A stretch of DNA of 64,000 bases from Pseudomonas fluorescens (GCF_902497895.1 NZ_CABVHQ010000016.1:36279-100278); one strand, 5' to 3'. Positions 44,851 to 54,157 are shown, numbered from the stretch's first letter. Program-made: numbers and translations. The notes: generated by a model from the letters alone, not told the origin.

Positions 44851-46089
44851 ATGGCTGTGGGGGCAAGGCTAGCGTTAGCCTGTTTGCTGCTGGCGCTGAG
44901 TTCGCCGCTGTGGGCGGCCAGGAAAGTCAATCTGGATTACCACGTGCGCCTGTTGCCCCAGAGCGATCAGGCCGAAGTGCGGCTGACCCTGGCCGACGGC
45001 GCGGCGGTACGCAGTCTTGACCTGGATCTGGGCAATCGCGGCGATTACAGCGATTTCAAGGCCGATGGCCAGTGGCAATCCTCTGCGCCCAAACTCCCCG
45101 AAGGCCAGCGTGGCATCTGGCGTCCTGCCAGTGGCAAGGCCAGCCTGACTTACCGCGTGCGCATCAGCCATGCCCGCAACAATGGCACTTTCGAAGCGCG
45201 CATGACCCCGAATTGGGCGTTGCTGCGCGGTGACGACCTGGTACCTGCCGCTCGCCTCGACCAGCAGGATGGCATCGAGCTGGTGTCGCGGCTGGAATTC
45301 GAGTTGCCGGCGGGCTGGAAAAGCGTCGAGACCGCCTGGCCACGTATCGGCAAGAACCGCTTTCGGGTCGACAACGTCTCGCGGCTGTTCGACCGACCGA
45401 CTGGCTGGATACTCACCGGCACCCTGGGCAGTCGCCGCACTCGCCTGGGAGAAACCGAAGTCACGGTCGCCTCGCCGCAAGGGCAGGGCATGCGCCGCAT
45501 GGACGTGCTGACGCTGCTGACCTTCGTTTGGCCGCAAGTGCAGGCGGCATTCCCGCGCCACCCGACCAAGTTGTTGATTGTCGGCGCGGGCGACCCGATG
45601 TGGCGCGGTAGCCTGGCCGGGCGGGACTCGATCTACCTGCACAGCCGCATACCGCTGGTCAGTGAAAACGGCACCAGCCCTCTGGTACGTGAATTGGCTC
45701 AGGTGTTTGGGCGGATCAACGACAGTCAGCGTAGCGACTGGATCAGTGAAGGATTTGCCGAGTATTACGTGATCGAGCTGGTACGCCGGGCTGGCGGCAT
45801 GAGTGACGAGCGGTATCAGAGCCTGCAGCACCGATTGGCCAGGGACAGCCATAAAGTCAGCACCTTGCGCGGTGAGCAAATCAGCGGTCCGACGGTTGCC
45901 AGAGCGGTGCTGCTGCTGCAGGAGCTGGATAGCGAGATTCGCCTGAAAACCCGCAACAAACGTTCGCTGGACGATGTGTTACACGCCGTCATGCGCCTGG
46001 AAAGTGTCAGTACCCAGGAGTTCGTGCAGTTGAGCGACAGCATTCTTGGCGAATCGTCGACGGTGCTCGATAGCAAGTTGTTGCAGTGA
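44851..46089 (+). CDS. M61-like exported protein lacking the zinc motif
   Basis: The 412-residue protein has a signal peptide ending LWAARK. Its C-terminal half resembles M61/M1-type aminopeptidases: a conserved WISEGFAEYY (297-306) where such enzymes have W(F/I)SEGF plus the third zinc ligand. Upstream, where HExxH is expected, it reads RELAQ (280-284), so both zinc His are replaced and only the Glu remains. It is therefore probably a pseudoprotease. GAGGGAG precedes the ATG. A REPIN follows. Confidence 0.65.
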   Translation: MAVGARLALACLLLALSSPLWAARKVNLDYHVRLLPQSDQAEVRLTLADGAAVRSLDLDLGNRGDYSDFKADGQWQSSAPKLPEGQRGIWRPASGKASLTYRVRISHARNNGTFEARMTPNWALLRGDDLVPAARLDQQDGIELVSRLEFELPAGWKSVETAWPRIGKNRFRVDNVSRLFDRPTGWILTGTLGSRRTRLGETEVTVASPQGQGMRRMDVLTLLTFVWPQVQAAFPRHPTKLLIVGAGDPMWRGSLAGRDSIYLHSRIPLVSENGTSPLVRELAQVFGRINDSQRSDWISEGFAEYYVIELVRRAGGMSDERYQSLQHRLARDSHKVSTLRGEQISGPTVARAVLLLQELDSEIRLKTRNKRSLDDVLHAVMRLESVSTQEFVQLSDSILGESSTVLDSKLLQ

Positions 46090-46103
46090 CCTGAAAAAAG
46101 ATC

Positions 46104-46180
46104 AAAAGATCGCAGCCTGCGGCAGCTCCTACAGGGGTGCGCGGTCGGCGTAGGAGCTGCCGCAGGCTGCGATCTTTTTT
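46104..46180. repeat. REPIN (inverted REP pair)
   Basis: AAAAGATCGCAGCCTGCGGC and its reverse complement flank a short centre (ACAGGGGTGCGCGGTCGGC). It lies between convergent genes. Confidence 0.92.
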
Positions 46181-46215
46181 CGGCTAACGCAGATTTTCCT
46201 GGTACACCAAAACCA

Positions 46216-46593
46216 TCAAACCCCGACGTCAGGCGATTTCAGCGAATCATTACCGGTCACCGTCGCCGTGCGGGTCGCCGCCTCGGCATTGGCTTTCATC
46301 CGGCGCAAATCTTCCCCGGCCCGTTCGATTTTCGCGCGCACGTTGTCCATGTCCTGGCGGCTTTTTTCCAGCAAGTCTTTCGCCGAGCTGTGGCCAGTGA
46401 TGCCGCGGGCCAGGGCCACGCCGCCAATCGCTACCTGGATCAGACCGAAAACGCCGCCACGGCGCAGGCCTTTGCCCATCATCAGCACGCCACCAGCCAG
46501 CGAACCAAGGCGTTCCCAGCCCTGGACGTTCTGCGTCGGCCGGGTCTGGAATGGGGTGGACTCGATGCGCTCTACGATTTTGCTGTCGCTCAT
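46216..46593 (-). CDS. YgaP-like transmembrane/DUF2892 domain protein
   Basis: The 125-residue protein has a polar N-terminus, two short hydrophobic segments (LGSLAGGVLMMGKGL and GGVFGLIQVAIGGVALARGI, about 28-68) like DUF2892, and a charged C-terminal helix with coiled-coil character (LEKSRQDMDNVRAKIERAGED). Function is unknown; it is probably an inner-membrane stress-type protein. GGAG precedes the ATG. Confidence 0.65.
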   Translation of the reverse strand: MSDSKIVERIESTPFQTRPTQNVQGWERLGSLAGGVLMMGKGLRRGGVFGLIQVAIGGVALARGITGHSSAKDLLEKSRQDMDNVRAKIERAGEDLRRMKANAEAATRTATVTGNDSLKSPDVGV

Positions 46594-46674
46594 GATCTGT
46601 CTCCAGAGGGTGATGGATATAAAGCTGACTGCCGAAGCGGGCGGCTTGTTCCGTCGGTTTTCTATTTTTACAAA

Positions 46675-47142
46675 CTAGAATTTCGGCCCGGAGCGGGTGT
46701 TATTGCCCTTGGCCATGCGGTCGTAAAGCACCACGTTGACCGTCGCGGCAAGGTTCATGCAGCCGGTGGTCGGGATGTAGACCACGTCTTCGCACCAGTC
46801 GCGGATGTCTTTATCCAGCGAGCCGTCTTCCGGGCCGAAGATATACAGCGCGCGATCCGGGTGAGTGTACTCCGGCAGCGAACGAGCGCCTTCGACCAGT
46901 TCGACAGCGACCGGGATGCAGCCCAGCGGAAGGATTTTTTTCAGGTCTTCGATGCCGATCAACGGAATGTCCTGGTGGACTTTCTTGGTGTCGGTGACGA
47001 AGTCGCGGGCGCGTTCATAACGCTTGCCGGTGTAGAACACCGACGCCACGCCGTAACAGCCAGCGGCGCGCATCACCGAACCGACGTTCTCCGGTGATTT
47101 GGGGTTATACAAACCAATGCAGCTGTACCGTTTGTTGGCCAC
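46675..47142 (-). CDS. SpoU/TrmH-family RNA 2'-O-methyltransferase
   Basis: The 155-residue SPOUT protein has the three knot motifs: NPKSPENVGSVMRAA (motif 1), YIFGPEDGSL (motif 2) and IPTTGCMNLAATVNVVLYD (motif 3). It methylates ribose in tRNA or rRNA; the target is not identified. It starts with GTG at 47142, GAAGG being 11 bases upstream. Its single-domain size is close to TrmL, but motif 1 differs. Confidence 0.83.
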   Translation of the reverse strand: MANKRYSCIGLYNPKSPENVGSVMRAAGCYGVASVFYTGKRYERARDFVTDTKKVHQDIPLIGIEDLKKILPLGCIPVAVELVEGARSLPEYTHPDRALYIFGPEDGSLDKDIRDWCEDVVYIPTTGCMNLAATVNVVLYDRMAKGNNTRSGPKF

Positions 47143-47228
47143 GAGCGGGGTGCCTTCGGGAAAAACCGTGATTATACGGGTTTGTCGGGGGACGGGGGCA
47201 TCAAGGGGGAGATAGCCGGTGAGGGCCG

Positions 47229-47305
47229 AAAAGATCGCAGCCTGCGGCAGCTCCTACACGGAGTTCACATTAATCTGTAGGAGCTGCCGCAGGCTGCGAT
47301 CTTTT
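47229..47305. repeat. REPIN (inverted REP pair)
   Basis: AAAAGATCGCAGCCTGCGGC and its reverse complement flank ACACGGAGTTCACATTAATCT. It lies between the SpoU methylase start and the end of yajD. Confidence 0.92.
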
Positions 47306-47309
47306 GCTT

Positions 47310-47684
47310 TTAGTCTTCTTTCTTCATCAACCCCGCCAGCGCGGCGAACGGGTTGTGGGTGGCCTTGGCGATTTTCGGCGAGCTGGTGGAGCTTTCGCTG
47401 AAATACTGCTGGTCGGTGTAGCGCGAGTGTTCGTTGTCGTGGCAGTACAGGCACAGCAGCTCCCAGTTGGAGCCGTCCTGCGGGTTGTTGTCATGGTTGT
47501 GATCGCGGTGGTGCACGGTCAGCTCGCTCAGGCGTTTGCCGGAGAATTCACGGGCGCAGCGCCCGCAGACGTGCGGGTACATCTTCAGGGCCTTGTCGCG
47601 GTAACCCATCTCGCGGTCGCGCTGGGCGTCAGCAAGGATGCGGTCCAGTTTGGCGGTGTTGGACGGAGGTGTTGACGAACTCAT
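47310..47684 (-). CDS. yajD: YajD-family HNH nuclease
   Basis: The 124-residue protein has a compact HNH motif: zinc Cys pair CGRC, VHHRDHNHDNNPQDG and NWELLCLYCHDNEH. This matches YajD, a conserved proteobacterial HNH protein of unknown role. AAAGGTGA precedes the ATG. Confidence 0.85.
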   Translation of the reverse strand: MSSSTPPSNTAKLDRILADAQRDREMGYRDKALKMYPHVCGRCAREFSGKRLSELTVHHRDHNHDNNPQDGSNWELLCLYCHDNEHSRYTDQQYFSESSTSSPKIAKATHNPFAALAGLMKKED

Positions 47685-47732
47685 GGGTTCACCTTTGTTA
47701 AAGACTAATGACGGTTATGCAGCAAGTTTAGC

Positions 47733-48419
47733 TCAGGCCTTGAGCTTCTCGGCAATCCAGATGGTGTGCCGGGTGCCTTTGTTGCCGTGGGCAAAGACTT
47801 GCACTTCCTCGGCCTTGAAGCCGGCCTTGCGCAGCTTGTCGGAAAACTGCCGGTCGGCACTGGCCGACCACACGGCGAGCACGCCTTTGGGGCGCAGGGC
47901 CTTGGCGCAGGCACTGAGGCCGCCCGAGGAGTAAAGCCAGCTGTTGGCCTTATGGGTCAGACCTTCGGGGCCGTTGTCGACGTCGAGCATGATCGCGTCG
48001 AAACCCTGTGGTTCGGCTTGCAGTACCTTGGCCACATCTTCCATGCGGATCACGGTGCGCGGGTCGAGCAGCGGCCGCCCGGATTTTTCTCCCAACGGCC
48101 CGCGATTCCACTCCACGACGCCCGGTACCAGTTCCGCGACCACCACCTCGGCGGTCTTGCCCAGATGCTTCAGCGCCGCGGCCAGGGTGAAGCCCATGCC
48201 CAGGCCGCCGATCAACACCCGCGAGCCTGGACGACCGGCTACCTTGCGGCAAGGGATCTCGGCCAGCGCGTCTTCTGAACCGTGCATGCGGGTGTTCATC
48301 AGTTGCCCGCCGTCACCACCCTGGATCTTGATGACGAAATCCTCACCGTATTCGAACAGGCACAAGGCACCGCCGTTTTCGGGGATCGGGGTGGTGTCGA
48401 GCAGAACGAAACGTTTCAT
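47733..48419 (-). CDS. Spermidine synthase-like SAM-fold protein
   Basis: The 228-residue protein has a Rossmann SAM-binding motif VLIGGLGMGFTLAAAL (about 68-83), VVVAELVPGVVEWN and LDVDNGPEG. It resembles the spermidine-synthase-like group but lacks the full aminopropyltransferase set, so annotation as a methyltransferase-like protein is safer. The ATG at 48419 is preferred over an open frame to 48515. Confidence 0.7.
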   Translation of the reverse strand: MKRFVLLDTTPIPENGGALCLFEYGEDFVIKIQGGDGGQLMNTRMHGSEDALAEIPCRKVAGRPGSRVLIGGLGMGFTLAAALKHLGKTAEVVVAELVPGVVEWNRGPLGEKSGRPLLDPRTVIRMEDVAKVLQAEPQGFDAIMLDVDNGPEGLTHKANSWLYSSGGLSACAKALRPKGVLAVWSASADRQFSDKLRKAGFKAEEVQVFAHGNKGTRHTIWIAEKLKA

Positions 48420-48517
48420 GGGACTCTCATTAGTGAGGGGAAACTGGCATTGAGAAAGGCAAACTTGCGCGGTTGGGAGTAGCCTGAGGTGCGATGACAA
48501 GGGCAACGGAGCCATTG

Positions 48518-48805
48518 ATGAAGCGCACCATTCTAACGGTCATTGCGTTGGCCGCGCTCTCGATAAGTGCAGTGCCGGCGCAACAGCTGCAATCTGTGCC
48601 AATTACGCCGGCACCGATGCCGGGTTCGCCGGGCACCGCGACGCCCACGCCGTATCCACAGATCACCCCTCCGAGCATTCCCAAGGCCGGCGGCGGCGAC
48701 GGTTCACCTTTGCTGCCACCGATCCCGATGCCCAGGCCGCCCAAGGACCAGACATTGCCCGGTCTGGAGCAAAACCAGCCGAAAGCCAAGACACCCGGCG
48801 GTTAG
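48518..48805 (+). CDS. Small exported proline-rich protein
   Basis: The 95-residue product has a signal peptide (MKRTILTVIALAALSISAV, cleavage about PAQQ) and a mature part rich in Pro, Gly and Thr with no Cys. GGAG lies before the ATG at 48518. It is divergent from the spermidine synthase-like gene. Function is unknown; the low-complexity composition suggests a disordered periplasmic or surface protein. Confidence 0.6.
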   Translation: MKRTILTVIALAALSISAVPAQQLQSVPITPAPMPGSPGTATPTPYPQITPPSIPKAGGGDGSPLLPPIPMPRPPKDQTLPGLEQNQPKAKTPGG

Positions 48806-48859
48806 ATCTGTCGCAACAGCAGTTGCCCGGCGCCCGCAATGAAGCTCGGGCCGAGTGCC

Positions 48860-50914
48860 TCAGGCGATGCCCAGAGCCTTGAAGACAAAGGCGTATTCGA
48901 GCGCTACGTCACGCAATCCCTGATAACGACCGCTCATGCCGCCGTGGCCAGCGCCGAGCTCGGTCTTGAGCAGCAGCAGATGATCGTCGGTCTTGGTCGC
49001 TCGCAGCTTCGCCACCCATTTCGCTGCTTCCCAATACTGCACGCGGCTGTCGTTGTAGCCGGCGATCACCAGGGTCGCCGGGTAGGCCTGGGCCCGGACG
49101 TTTTCGTAGGGCGCGTAGGCCTTGATCCGCGCATGGACTTGCGGTTCTTCAGGGTTGCCCCATTCGTCGTATTCGGTGACGGTCAGCGGCAGGTCCGGGT
49201 CGAGCATGGTGTTCAATACGTCGACAAACGGCACTTCGGCGATTGCCGCCTGGAACAGCTCGGGACGCTGGTTAAGCACCGCGCCAATCAGCAGTCCACC
49301 GGCGCTGCCGCCGCTGATCGCCAGTTGCGATGGGGTGGTGAAACCATTGGCAATCAGGTGTTCGGCGCAGGCAATGAAGTCGCCGAAGGTGTTCTGTTTG
49401 TGTTCCTGCTTGCCGGCGCGATACCAGGCTTCGCCCAGCTCACCGCCGCCACGCACGTGGGCGATGGCGAAGGCGACGCCGCGATCGAGCAGGCTCAGGC
49501 GAGCATGGGAAAACCATGGGTCGAGACTTTCGCCATAGGCGCCGTAGCCGTAAAGGTAGAGCGGCGTCGGTTTGCCGAGGGATTCGCGTTTGACCACCAG
49601 GCTGATCGGCACCTGGGTACCGTCGACAGCGGTGGCCCATAGGCGCTGGCTGACATAAGCCTCGGGATCGAACGGGCCGAGCACCGGGGTTTCCTTGAGG
49701 ACTTTCTGCTCGCCGGTGGCCAGCTCAAGCTGACGGATTTGCGCCGGGCGATTCAGCGCTTCGTAGCGCAGACGGATTTTATCGCTGACAAACTCCAGGC
49801 TGTTCTGCACGTGCAGGCTGTAGGCCGCATCGGGCAGTTGCACGCGGTAGGCAGGCAGACCCTCGGGGCGGACTTCAATGATCGGCAAGCCACCTTCACG
49901 CAGACTCAGGGTCAGCGCCGCAGCGTTCAGGCTCATGCCGTCGAGCATCACACTGTCGCTGTGGGGAACCAGGTTCTGCCAGTCGGTCTCGGTCGGTACG
50001 ACGCCATTGTCGGCAGCCTGGTACAGGGCGAAGTTAATGCCGTCGCGGTTGCTGCGAAACAGCCAGGTCCATTGGCCGTCGAGCTTGCCGTGGTCGGCGT
50101 CATACTCATGCTCTTCGACCCGCGGCGCCAGGCAAGTAAAGGGTTGCTGCGGCTGCGAGGCGTCGAGGACCCAGACTTCACTGGTGGTCTTGCTGCCCAG
50201 GGACAGTATCAGTTGACGCTCGGAGCTTGAGCGGTAGCAGTGCAGGAAGAAACGTCCGTCAGACTCATGGAACACTTCTTCGGCTGCGGTACCGTCCAGG
50301 CGATAGCGCAACAGTTTATGCGGGCGATGGGTGTCATCCAGCTCGCCGAAGAATAGCGTCAGGCTGTCATTGGCCCAGGTCATGCTGCCGTCGCAGTTTT
50401 CGAACGACAGCTCGCTGACTCTGCCGTCGGACAGTTCCTTGACGAACAGGGTGTAGGTTTCTTCGCCATTGGTGTCCAGGCTGTAGGCCAGGCGCTGGTG
50501 GTCCGGGCTGATGCTGAACGCACCAAGGGAGAAGTAGCCGCCGTTGGCCAATTCGTTCGGGTCGAGCAGTAGCTGCTCCTGGCTTTCATCGACCTGTTGG
50601 CTGTCATCGGCCGGACGCGGGCAGCGGTAATGCCGGGCGTATTCATCACCGGCCGTGGTGCGGGTGTAATACAGATACGGGCCCCAGGGCGAGGGCAGCG
50701 ACAGGTCGGTCTCGCGAATCCGTGCTTTGATTTCTTCGAACAGGGTTTCGCGCAGTTCGGCCTGATCGGCCAGTTGCGCCTCCTGATAGCGGTTTTCTGC
50801 CTTGAGGTAGTCGAGCACAGGCTTACTGTCGCGGTCCTGCAGCCAGGCATAAGGGTCGGCACCATCGGCCTTGTGGGCGATGGGAGCTGCGAGAACGTTG
50901 GCGGATAGGGGCAT
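48860..50914 (-). CDS. ptrB: Oligopeptidase B (S9A prolyl-oligopeptidase family)
   Basis: The 684-residue cytosolic serine peptidase cleaves short peptides after Arg or Lys. It has an N-terminal beta-propeller (about 70-400) and a C-terminal alpha/beta-hydrolase with GGSAGG (nucleophile Ser), AGYNDSRVQYWE (Asp) and ELGAGHGGMSGR (His). RGGGELGEAWY and EVPFVDVLNTM are typical of PtrB. The ATG at 50914 gives the family length; upstream frame crosses the divergent promoter. Confidence 0.92.
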   Translation of the reverse strand: MPLSANVLAAPIAHKADGADPYAWLQDRDSKPVLDYLKAENRYQEAQLADQAELRETLFEEIKARIRETDLSLPSPWGPYLYYTRTTAGDEYARHYRCPRPADDSQQVDESQEQLLLDPNELANGGYFSLGAFSISPDHQRLAYSLDTNGEETYTLFVKELSDGRVSELSFENCDGSMTWANDSLTLFFGELDDTHRPHKLLRYRLDGTAAEEVFHESDGRFFLHCYRSSSERQLILSLGSKTTSEVWVLDASQPQQPFTCLAPRVEEHEYDADHGKLDGQWTWLFRSNRDGINFALYQAADNGVVPTETDWQNLVPHSDSVMLDGMSLNAAALTLSLREGGLPIIEVRPEGLPAYRVQLPDAAYSLHVQNSLEFVSDKIRLRYEALNRPAQIRQLELATGEQKVLKETPVLGPFDPEAYVSQRLWATAVDGTQVPISLVVKRESLGKPTPLYLYGYGAYGESLDPWFSHARLSLLDRGVAFAIAHVRGGGELGEAWYRAGKQEHKQNTFGDFIACAEHLIANGFTTPSQLAISGGSAGGLLIGAVLNQRPELFQAAIAEVPFVDVLNTMLDPDLPLTVTEYDEWGNPEEPQVHARIKAYAPYENVRAQAYPATLVIAGYNDSRVQYWEAAKWVAKLRATKTDDHLLLLKTELGAGHGGMSGRYQGLRDVALEYAFVFKALGIA

Positions 50915-51015
50915 GAATGGCTCTCGGAGGTTGTACAAAAGAAGGGTTCGCGGACAGCGGTGCAGCCTGACATGCGAAAAGCCGTTATCATAAGCGCCTC
51001 TTTGCCTGCCTTGCC

Positions 51016-51513
51016 ATGGACACCATGACCGAGAACGACTATCTGTTCGCTTGGGGGCTGTACGCCTTCGCCGCTTTGGGCTGCCTGTTGGTGTGGCTGC
51101 GCATGACCCGCTGGATGTGGCGCTGGTTGCGTGAGCCATTGCGCCTGTTGATGGCGGTGCTGCTGTTCACTCCGACCATTATCGACCCGGTGAAGGAAAA
51201 ATTCGCCCCGGCACTGGCCATTACGGCTCTGGACCTGCTGTTCAAGGTCGGCAACAACGCCTGGCGCGCGGTCTCCGATCTGTTCATGTACGGCATGATC
51301 GCGTTCGGTATCTACCTCATATTCGTCCTGATTCGCTGGCTGATGGAGCGTGGCTCCAACGCCCGCAAGGAGCAGGTCGCTGCGGCGAAGGCTGCGGCAG
51401 CCGTGCCGGAGCCCGAGGAAGAGCAACCTTTCGGTGGTGCCGGTGATGACCGTTATGGTCGCCCACCGGTCCCCGGTAACCCCCAGCGTTTGCGAGTCGA
51501 ACCGCGTTTGTAA
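51016..51513 (+). CDS. Hypothetical inner-membrane protein
   Basis: The 165-residue protein has three hydrophobic stretches (about 9-27, 41-56 and 92-110), a cytoplasmic Ala/Glu/Pro-rich linker and a C-terminus ending GNPQRLRVEPRL. I do not recognise a named family, though it is probably conserved in Pseudomonas. No clear ribosome site distinguishes ATG 51016 from ATG 51025. The amidotransferase gene follows 31 bp later. Confidence 0.6.
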   Translation: MDTMTENDYLFAWGLYAFAALGCLLVWLRMTRWMWRWLREPLRLLMAVLLFTPTIIDPVKEKFAPALAITALDLLFKVGNNAWRAVSDLFMYGMIAFGIYLIFVLIRWLMERGSNARKEQVAAAKAAAAVPEPEEEQPFGGAGDDRYGRPPVPGNPQRLRVEPRL

Positions 51514-51544
51514 CCTGTCCCGGCATTGAAGCGAGAGTCCGAGC

Positions 51545-52321
51545 ATGTGTGAGTTATTGGGCATGAGCGCCAATGTACCGACTGATATTGTGTTCAGCTT
51601 TACCGGGCTGATGCAGCGCGGTGGCCGCACCGGTCCACACCGTGACGGTTGGGGCATCGCATTCTACGAAGGCCGCGGCTTGCGTCTGTTTCAGGACCCG
51701 GCGGCCAGTTGCGACTCCGAAGTGGCGCAACTGGTGCAGCGTTATCCGATTAAAAGCGAAGTGGTGATTGGCCATATCCGTCAGGCCAATGTCGGCAAGG
51801 TCTGCCTGTCCAACACCCATCCATTCGTGCGTGAGTTGTGGGGGCGTAACTGGTGTTTCGCCCATAACGGCCAGTTGGCCGATTTCCGGCCGGTCGCCAG
51901 TTTCTATCGGCCGATTGGCGATACCGACAGCGAAGCGGCGTTCTGCGATTTGCTCAACCGGGTGCGCCAGGCCTTTCCCGAACCGGTGGACGTCGAGCAA
52001 TTGCTCCCGGACCTGGTGGCAGCCTGCGCCGAATACCGCAGCAAGGGCGTGTTCAACTGCCTGCTCAGCGATGGCGACTGGCTGTTTTGCTATTGCTCGA
52101 CCAAGCTTGCGCAGATCACCCGCCGTGCACCCTTCGGCCCGGCGCGCTTGAAGGATGTCGATGTGATCGTCGACTTCCAGGCAGAAACCACGCCCAATGA
52201 CGTGGTGACGGTGATTGCCACCGAACCCTTGACCGAAAACGAGACCTGGACCCGCTACGAACCGGGCCAATGGAGCCTGTGGCGACGCGGCGAATGCGTC
52301 AGCCAGGGCCAGACCGAATAA
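51545..52321 (+). CDS. Class II glutamine amidotransferase (YafJ-like)
   Basis: The 258-residue protein begins MCELLGMSANVP with the Ntn nucleophile Cys2 exposed after Met removal. It keeps RTGPHRDGWGIAFYEG, GHIRQANVG and FAHNGQLADF, the GATase_4/YafJ pattern. It releases ammonia from glutamine for an unidentified acceptor. It is co-directional with the DUF2937-like gene 11 bp downstream. Confidence 0.85.
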   Translation: MCELLGMSANVPTDIVFSFTGLMQRGGRTGPHRDGWGIAFYEGRGLRLFQDPAASCDSEVAQLVQRYPIKSEVVIGHIRQANVGKVCLSNTHPFVRELWGRNWCFAHNGQLADFRPVASFYRPIGDTDSEAAFCDLLNRVRQAFPEPVDVEQLLPDLVAACAEYRSKGVFNCLLSDGDWLFCYCSTKLAQITRRAPFGPARLKDVDVIVDFQAETTPNDVVTVIATEPLTENETWTRYEPGQWSLWRRGECVSQGQTE

Positions 52322-52332
52322 GGACATCCCCT

Positions 52333-52875
52333 ATGTTGCTCAGTTATCTGCGACTGGTGTTGTTTGCCATTGGCCTGTTGGTTGGTGTGCAAGTGCCGGG
52401 TTTCATCAGCGACTATGCCAAGCGCGTTGAAGCTCACTTGATCGAAGCACAGACCGGTCTCCAGGGTTTTCAGGGCACCGCCCAACAGTTCTTCAAGGGC
52501 GACCTGCAGGCGTTGGTAGCCCATTACCGCGCCAGTGAAGACCCGGTCTTTCGCAGCGATGCCGACAGCCTGGGCACCTTGCTCGGCCGCCAGGAGGCGC
52601 TCGACAAGCAGTTCCAGGCCATGCAAGGTCCGTGGTACATCCGTGTGCTGCAGGTGGCCCTGGCCGCCGATCCGGAGATTCGCAAGGAAACCTGGAACGG
52701 CTACAGCTATCAGATCCTGCTGACTCCCGAAGCGATGGGCTGGGGCCTGGGCGGTGCGCTGCTGCTGTCGTTCGGTCTGGAGTGCCTGTTTCGCCTGATC
52801 GACTGGGTGGTGCTCGGCGGCAAACGCCTGCGCCAGAGCCGGCCGATTGAAGAGCGGGATTTGAAGGGGTTGTAA
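52333..52875 (+). CDS. DUF2937-family membrane protein
   Basis: The 180-residue protein has an N-terminal helix (about 4-23), a periplasmic helical region and a second hydrophobic segment near 136-160 (GWGLGGALLLSFGLECLF). The architecture and the FxxxYxxRV-like segment (FISDYAKRVEAHL) match DUF2937; function is unknown. AAGGA precedes the ATG at 52333. It is likely co-transcribed with the amidotransferase. Confidence 0.75.
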   Translation: MLLSYLRLVLFAIGLLVGVQVPGFISDYAKRVEAHLIEAQTGLQGFQGTAQQFFKGDLQALVAHYRASEDPVFRSDADSLGTLLGRQEALDKQFQAMQGPWYIRVLQVALAADPEIRKETWNGYSYQILLTPEAMGWGLGGALLLSFGLECLFRLIDWVVLGGKRLRQSRPIEERDLKGL

Positions 52876-52900
52876 AAAACCCCAAGCCAGACACGATCAC

Positions 52901-53067
52901 TGTGGCGAGGGAGCTTGTTGTGGCGAGGGGGCTTGCCCCCGTTCGGCTGCGAAGCAGTCGTAAAACCTGCAATCGCGTTCTTTCAGACATATTGAGTCAA
53001 CCTGATTGCGACCGCTTCGCGCTCGAACGGGGGCAAGCCCCCTCGCCACAACAAGCCTCTCGCCACA
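52901..53067. repeat. Nested long imperfect-palindrome repeats
   Basis: TGTGGCGAGGGAGCTTGTTG leads into TGTGGCGAGGGGGCTTGCCC, and the block closes with GGGGGCAAGCCCCCTCGCCA plus an outer CTCTCGCCACA. Inner arms CGGCTGCGAAGCAGTCG and CGACCGCTTCGCGCTCG are present. One repeat appears inserted within another. Confidence 0.85.
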
Positions 53068-53085
53068 GAAGGCCGGAGCGCCAGA

Positions 53086-54015
53086 TCAGACTTTGGCCGC
53101 TGGCTTGCTCAACACGATATACCCCTCACCAACCTTCTGCGCATAGCTGCGCAGGACCTCCTGACACAACACCACTATCTCCTCGACCAGTTCCACCCCG
53201 ACCCGCCATGACACCACTACCTGCAAATTCGGCGGTCGTTGGTCGATCGCCAGTAAGGTCAGCTCGCCCCGCGCCAGTTCTTCGCTGACCAGCACCGGCG
53301 GCAGCGCGGCGATGCCGAAGCCATCACGCAGCAGGCGGGTGATCGCCGACACCGAGTTCACGCAGTTGAGTCGCGGGGCGGTCACGCCGTTGGCCTGCAT
53401 CAGGCTGACTACGTCCTGATGGGGGTGGGAGTTTTTCGAGTAGGTAATGATCCGCTCGCGGCCAAGATCGGCGACGCTCGAGTACTCGCGGTTGTAGATC
53501 GAATTGGTGGCGGCGATCCAGCCGATGGGATGACTCGCCAGCTCCAGGCTGCGGATGGTTTCCTGACGCAGCAGATCGGTTTGCAACGCGATGTCGAGAA
53601 AGCCTTTTTGCAGCTGATCGCAGAGGTTGAGTGAAGTATCGGCGACTAACTCGATTTCCACCAGGGGATAGGTGTCCATCATTTCCGCCACCAATGGGCT
53701 GAGCCAGGTATGGATCACCGTGTCCATCACGCCGATGCGAATCCGCCCGACTTTGCTCGAGCCGGTAGAGATCGACTGCTTGAGCGCCTGCATGGTGTCC
53801 ATCATCTGTTCGGCGTAGTCGAGCACCTTCAAGCCTTCCGGCGTCAGCCGCACTCCGCGTGAATCCCGCAGAAACAGCTTCACCCCCAGCTCGCCTTCGA
53901 GCACGGCAATGCGGCTGGATATCGAGGCCTGGGTGGTGAAGAGTTTTTCCGCGGTCAGGCGAAAACTCTTGAGCCGGGCAACCCAGACGAAGGTTTCGAG
54001 AAACTTGAGATTCAT
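53086..54015 (-). CDS. LysR-family regulator, probable controller of the MFS-pxpABC operon
   Basis: The 309-residue protein has a LysR HTH (FRLTAEKLFTTQASISSRIAVLE, about 18-40) and an effector domain. It is divergent from the MFS-pxp operon with 142 bp between, the usual LysR activator layout. The inducer is inferred to be 5-oxoproline or a related compound. No strong ribosome site is visible before its ATG. Confidence 0.83.
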   Translation of the reverse strand: MNLKFLETFVWVARLKSFRLTAEKLFTTQASISSRIAVLEGELGVKLFLRDSRGVRLTPEGLKVLDYAEQMMDTMQALKQSISTGSSKVGRIRIGVMDTVIHTWLSPLVAEMMDTYPLVEIELVADTSLNLCDQLQKGFLDIALQTDLLRQETIRSLELASHPIGWIAATNSIYNREYSSVADLGRERIITYSKNSHPHQDVVSLMQANGVTAPRLNCVNSVSAITRLLRDGFGIAALPPVLVSEELARGELTLLAIDQRPPNLQVVVSWRVGVELVEEIVVLCQEVLRSYAQKVGEGYIVLSKPAAKV

Positions 54016-54157
54016 GGGATCAACTTTTTCTTATGCCTTGGGGTGGTTTTTATTAGTTGGACGCAGGAGGGCATGGGTGCCAAAAATCAGTCCTCCTCAC
54101 GATATGCGTCGTCGGGGCTCAGAACAATACCAATAAAATTAACGTGGAGATTTTGCC

